A stretch of DNA of 7,767 bases, taken from the NCBI GenBank assembly GCA_905197385.1, contig CAJJYO010000069.1, forward strand, positions 1 to 7,767. Reading direction: 5' to 3'. Below the pieces are notes generated by a model. That model searched no databases and was not told where the DNA came from. It saw only the letters and a program-made list of their open reading frames with translations. A program made the translations under genes and the position numbers. Source of the stretch: an uncultured Collinsella sp. (lineage in GTDB: Bacteria; Actinomycetota; Coriobacteriia; Coriobacteriales; Coriobacteriaceae). Position 1 is the stretch's first letter; the number at the start of each line of letters is the position of its first letter. Positions 6,036 through 7,767 of this stretch are shown here, in pieces.

Positions 6036-7661
6036 ATGGACGTCCGTACGGACGGTGATATTGCCGATAGCTTTTGGTGGCGGCGCACAACGCTGACGCG
6101 CCGCACTCCTCTGTATGACGCCTGCGTGTCGGTGGGGCTGTTGGTCGCGGCGACGATTGTGGGCGCGCTGCTCGACCATCCGGGTCTCGCGCCGAGCATC
6201 ATGATTGTCTATGTGTTCGCCGTTCAGCTGTGCGCATTCTTTACCTGGAGTCGCCTGTATTGCTTGCTGAGCTCGGCTGCCGCCGTGGCGCTCTACAACT
6301 TCTTGTTTGTCGACCCGCGCTACTCGCTGTCGCTTATCGACCGCGTCTATCCCGGCATGTTCTTCATCATGTTTGTGGTCTCGCTCGTGTCGAGCTCGAT
6401 TGCGTTGGCCCTGCGCCGCGCCTTGGCACAGGCTGCCGCTAGTGACCGCCGCACGCATATGGTGCTCGAGACCAACCGCATGCTGCAGCGGTGCGCCGAT
6501 CAGCATCAGATCGTTCACGCCATGGCCACGCAGCTGGCGCGTCTTTCGGGCTGTCCGGTTGTGTGGTACAGCGCCGACGCCGAGGGCGATGACCTGCTGC
6601 CGCGTGCGACGTACACGGCCGTGGGCGATGCCGCCCCGGTGCACGAGCTGGCGCCGCAGATGCCGCCGAGGCTCTCGGCGTCCGCCTACGTGGGAACGCC
6701 GCTCGACGCCACGTTTGGCGGTTCGGCGTTTTATGGCATCTACCTGACGGTTCGCACGGGCGACGGCTTTGTGCGCTCGGGCGACCCCGCCTCGGTGGTG
6801 GGCGTGCTGGCTATCGTTGCCGAGCCCGATGTGCTAACACACGAGGAACGGACACTTGCCGATGCCATCGTGAGCGAAGGCGAGCTGGCACTCGATCGCG
6901 CTCGTGCCATGGAGGCCCGTGAGGAGGCGGCGGTGCTCGCCAAAAACGAGCAGCTGCGCGCCAACCTGCTGCGCTCCATCTCGCACGACCTGCGCACGCC
7001 GCTCACCAGTATTTCGGGTAATGCCGACGTGCTGCTCGACCAGGGCTCGACCGGCACCGCCGTGCTCGACGCCCAGACGCGCCGCGGCCTGCTCCTGTCC
7101 ATTCGCTCGGATGCGCAATGGCTCAACGCCACTGTCGAGAATCTGCTCGCTATCACCAAGCTCGAGGGTGGCGGCATGCATCTGTCGACCACGCTCGAGC
7201 TCATGGACGATATCGTCGAGGAGGCACTGCGCCACGTGAACCCTGCCGTGCGCGAGCACGACCTTAAGGTGGTGCCGTGCGACGAGCCGGCGCTCGTCAA
7301 CGTCGATGCGCGTCTGATGGTGCAGCTGGTGGTCAATCTGGTGAACAACGCCATCACCTATACGCCCGCAGGCTCGCATATCGTGATTTCGATTGGCGTC
7401 GACGATGGACGCGTGGCGTGCTCGGTGGCCGATGACGGCCCGGGCATTGCGCCCGAGGACCGCGAGCGGATCTTTGAGTCGTTCTACACCGCCAACCATG
7501 GTCTTGCCGATAGCCACCGCAGCGTGGGCCTAGGTCTTTCGCTCTGCCGCTCCATTGCGTTGGCGCATGGCGGTAGCATAGAGGTTGCCGCGGCGGACCC
7601 GCACGGCTCGGTCTTTACGATTGAGCTTCCCGTCGCCGACGTTTCGTTTGATAAGGAGTAG
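6036..7661 (+). CDS. KdpD-like sensor histidine kinase lacking the KdpD/Usp N-terminal domains
   Basis: The predicted protein has 541 aa. Role (family): membrane sensor that autophosphorylates a histidine and passes the phosphate to its response regulator, here the gene that follows. Seen in order: four hydrophobic segments (about 28-46, 51-69, 71-92, 105-126) matching DUF4118 of KdpD, including NFLFVDPRYSLSL; a GAF-like region (about 145-285); a likely coiled helix rich in Glu/Ala/Arg (283-312); the phosphoacceptor motif SISHDLRTPLTSISG with His317; and the ATPase domain with N-box NLVNNA (434-439), G1 DDGPG (466-470) and G2 VGLGL (497-501). E. coli KdpD (894 aa) carries about 370 more residues ahead of the membrane part (Walker-type KdpD domain and Usp domain); these are absent, and a terminator stands in that place. 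The ATG at 6036 has AGGGG and GGGG upstream. The SD site of the regulator lies in its last codons, so the pair is one operon. Nearness to kup suggests K+ or turgor control, by inference. Confidence 0.9.
   Translation: MDVRTDGDIADSFWWRRTTLTRRTPLYDACVSVGLLVAATIVGALLDHPGLAPSIMIVYVFAVQLCAFFTWSRLYCLLSSAAAVALYNFLFVDPRYSLSLIDRVYPGMFFIMFVVSLVSSSIALALRRALAQAAASDRRTHMVLETNRMLQRCADQHQIVHAMATQLARLSGCPVVWYSADAEGDDLLPRATYTAVGDAAPVHELAPQMPPRLSASAYVGTPLDATFGGSAFYGIYLTVRTGDGFVRSGDPASVVGVLAIVAEPDVLTHEERTLADAIVSEGELALDRARAMEAREEAAVLAKNEQLRANLLRSISHDLRTPLTSISGNADVLLDQGSTGTAVLDAQTRRGLLLSIRSDAQWLNATVENLLAITKLEGGGMHLSTTLELMDDIVEEALRHVNPAVREHDLKVVPCDEPALVNVDARLMVQLVVNLVNNAITYTPAGSHIVISIGVDDGRVACSVADDGPGIAPEDRERIFESFYTANHGLADSHRSVGLGLSLCRSIALAHGGSIEVAAADPHGSVFTIELPVADVSFDKE
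6041..6054. repeat. 14-bp perfect palindrome at the 5' end of the kinase gene
   Basis: CGTCCGTACGGACG is a perfect palindrome covering codons 2-7 of the kinase. It starts 3 nt after the start codon and about 25 nt after the terminator T-tract. As DNA it could be bound by a dimeric regulator; as RNA it could fold only as a very tight stem near the ribosome site. It may also be a chance result of codons for Asp-Val-Arg-Thr-Asp. Confidence 0.45.
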
Positions 7662-7665
7662 CGCT

Positions 7666-7767
7666 GTGCCGAACTCTGCCGTAAAACCGCTCATCTTGGT
7701 CGTTGAGGACGACCCCGCCGTTCGCAATCTTATTGTTGCCGCGCTCGAGGCGCACGGCTTGCGTCAT
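7666..7767 (+). CDS. Response regulator, KdpE-like by context (5' part only, cut by window end)
   Basis: The first 34 codons of a receiver domain are present; the frame is still open at the window end. It starts with GTG at 7666, with AAGGAG (7653-7658) 7 nt upstream inside the last kinase codons. The intergenic gap is 4 nt, which implies co-transcription and probably translational linkage with the kinase. Seen: the first beta strand LILVVEDDPAVRNLI, carrying the conserved acidic pair Asp15-Asp16 that binds Mg2+ at the phosphorylation site. The phosphoacceptor aspartate, the conserved Lys and the output domain lie beyond the window. A winged-helix OmpR/KdpE-type DNA-binding domain would be expected next to a KdpD-like kinase, but this cannot be seen. 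Confidence 0.85.
   Translation, partial: MPNSAVKPLILVVEDDPAVRNLIVAALEAHGLRH

Noticed and set aside
5922..6644. A 240-codon minus-strand open frame across the terminator and the start of the kinase
   Set aside because: It reads through a strong terminator palindrome, has a basic low-complexity composition, and opposes the DUF4118 region of the kinase.

Overview
The window looks like chromosomal DNA of a fairly GC-rich Gram-positive bacterium. A member of the Coriobacteriia (Collinsella or a relative) fits best. This is an inference from codon use, purine-rich Shine-Dalgarno sites, an LtaS-type polymer synthase, and palindromes of the GACAAAGGGACAGTCCC / ACAAAGGTGCCTGTCCC kind. No marker gene here fixes the taxon, and I see no phage, insertion-sequence, CRISPR, tRNA or rRNA genes.

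Layout: (1) 1-133 is a gene-free end with a terminator-like hairpin. (2) 134-2434, minus strand, is a polytopic membrane protein with an extracellular sulfatase-fold domain, an LTA synthase family enzyme. (3) 2435-2647 is a divergent intergenic region with small tandem and inverted repeats. (4) 2648-3475, plus strand, is an FMN-dependent nitroreductase family oxidoreductase. (5) 3476-3641 holds a long nested palindrome and then a consensus -10 box. (6) 3642-5669, plus strand, is a Kup/KUP/HAK-type K+ transporter. (7) 5731-5925, plus strand, is a small single-span membrane protein I do not recognise. (8) 5957-6015 is a strong intrinsic terminator with a duplicated left arm. (9) 6036-7661, plus strand, is a KdpD-like sensor histidine kinase that has the DUF4118 membrane domain, a GAF-like region and the kinase core, but lacks the N-terminal KdpD and Usp domains. 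(10) From 7666 to the window end is the start of its response regulator, cut off by the window.

The right half reads as a potassium-homeostasis neighbourhood: a constitutive-type K+ transporter, a small membrane protein, and a KdpDE-like two-component pair. The kinase and regulator are certainly co-transcribed, because the Shine-Dalgarno site of the regulator lies inside the last codons of the kinase. The terminator ends only 20 nt before the kinase start. The pair is therefore either reached by read-through from kup and the small gene, or driven from a promoter upstream of the hairpin, which would make the hairpin an attenuator. The left half (cell-envelope polymer synthase and nitroreductase) has no evident functional link to the right half.

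Most of the window is ordinary core-type gene content. The observations most worth checking are the two related palindromes, the terminator placed against the kinase start, the shortened KdpD beside kup, and the small unrecognised membrane protein. I do not see a clear new defence or biosynthetic system.
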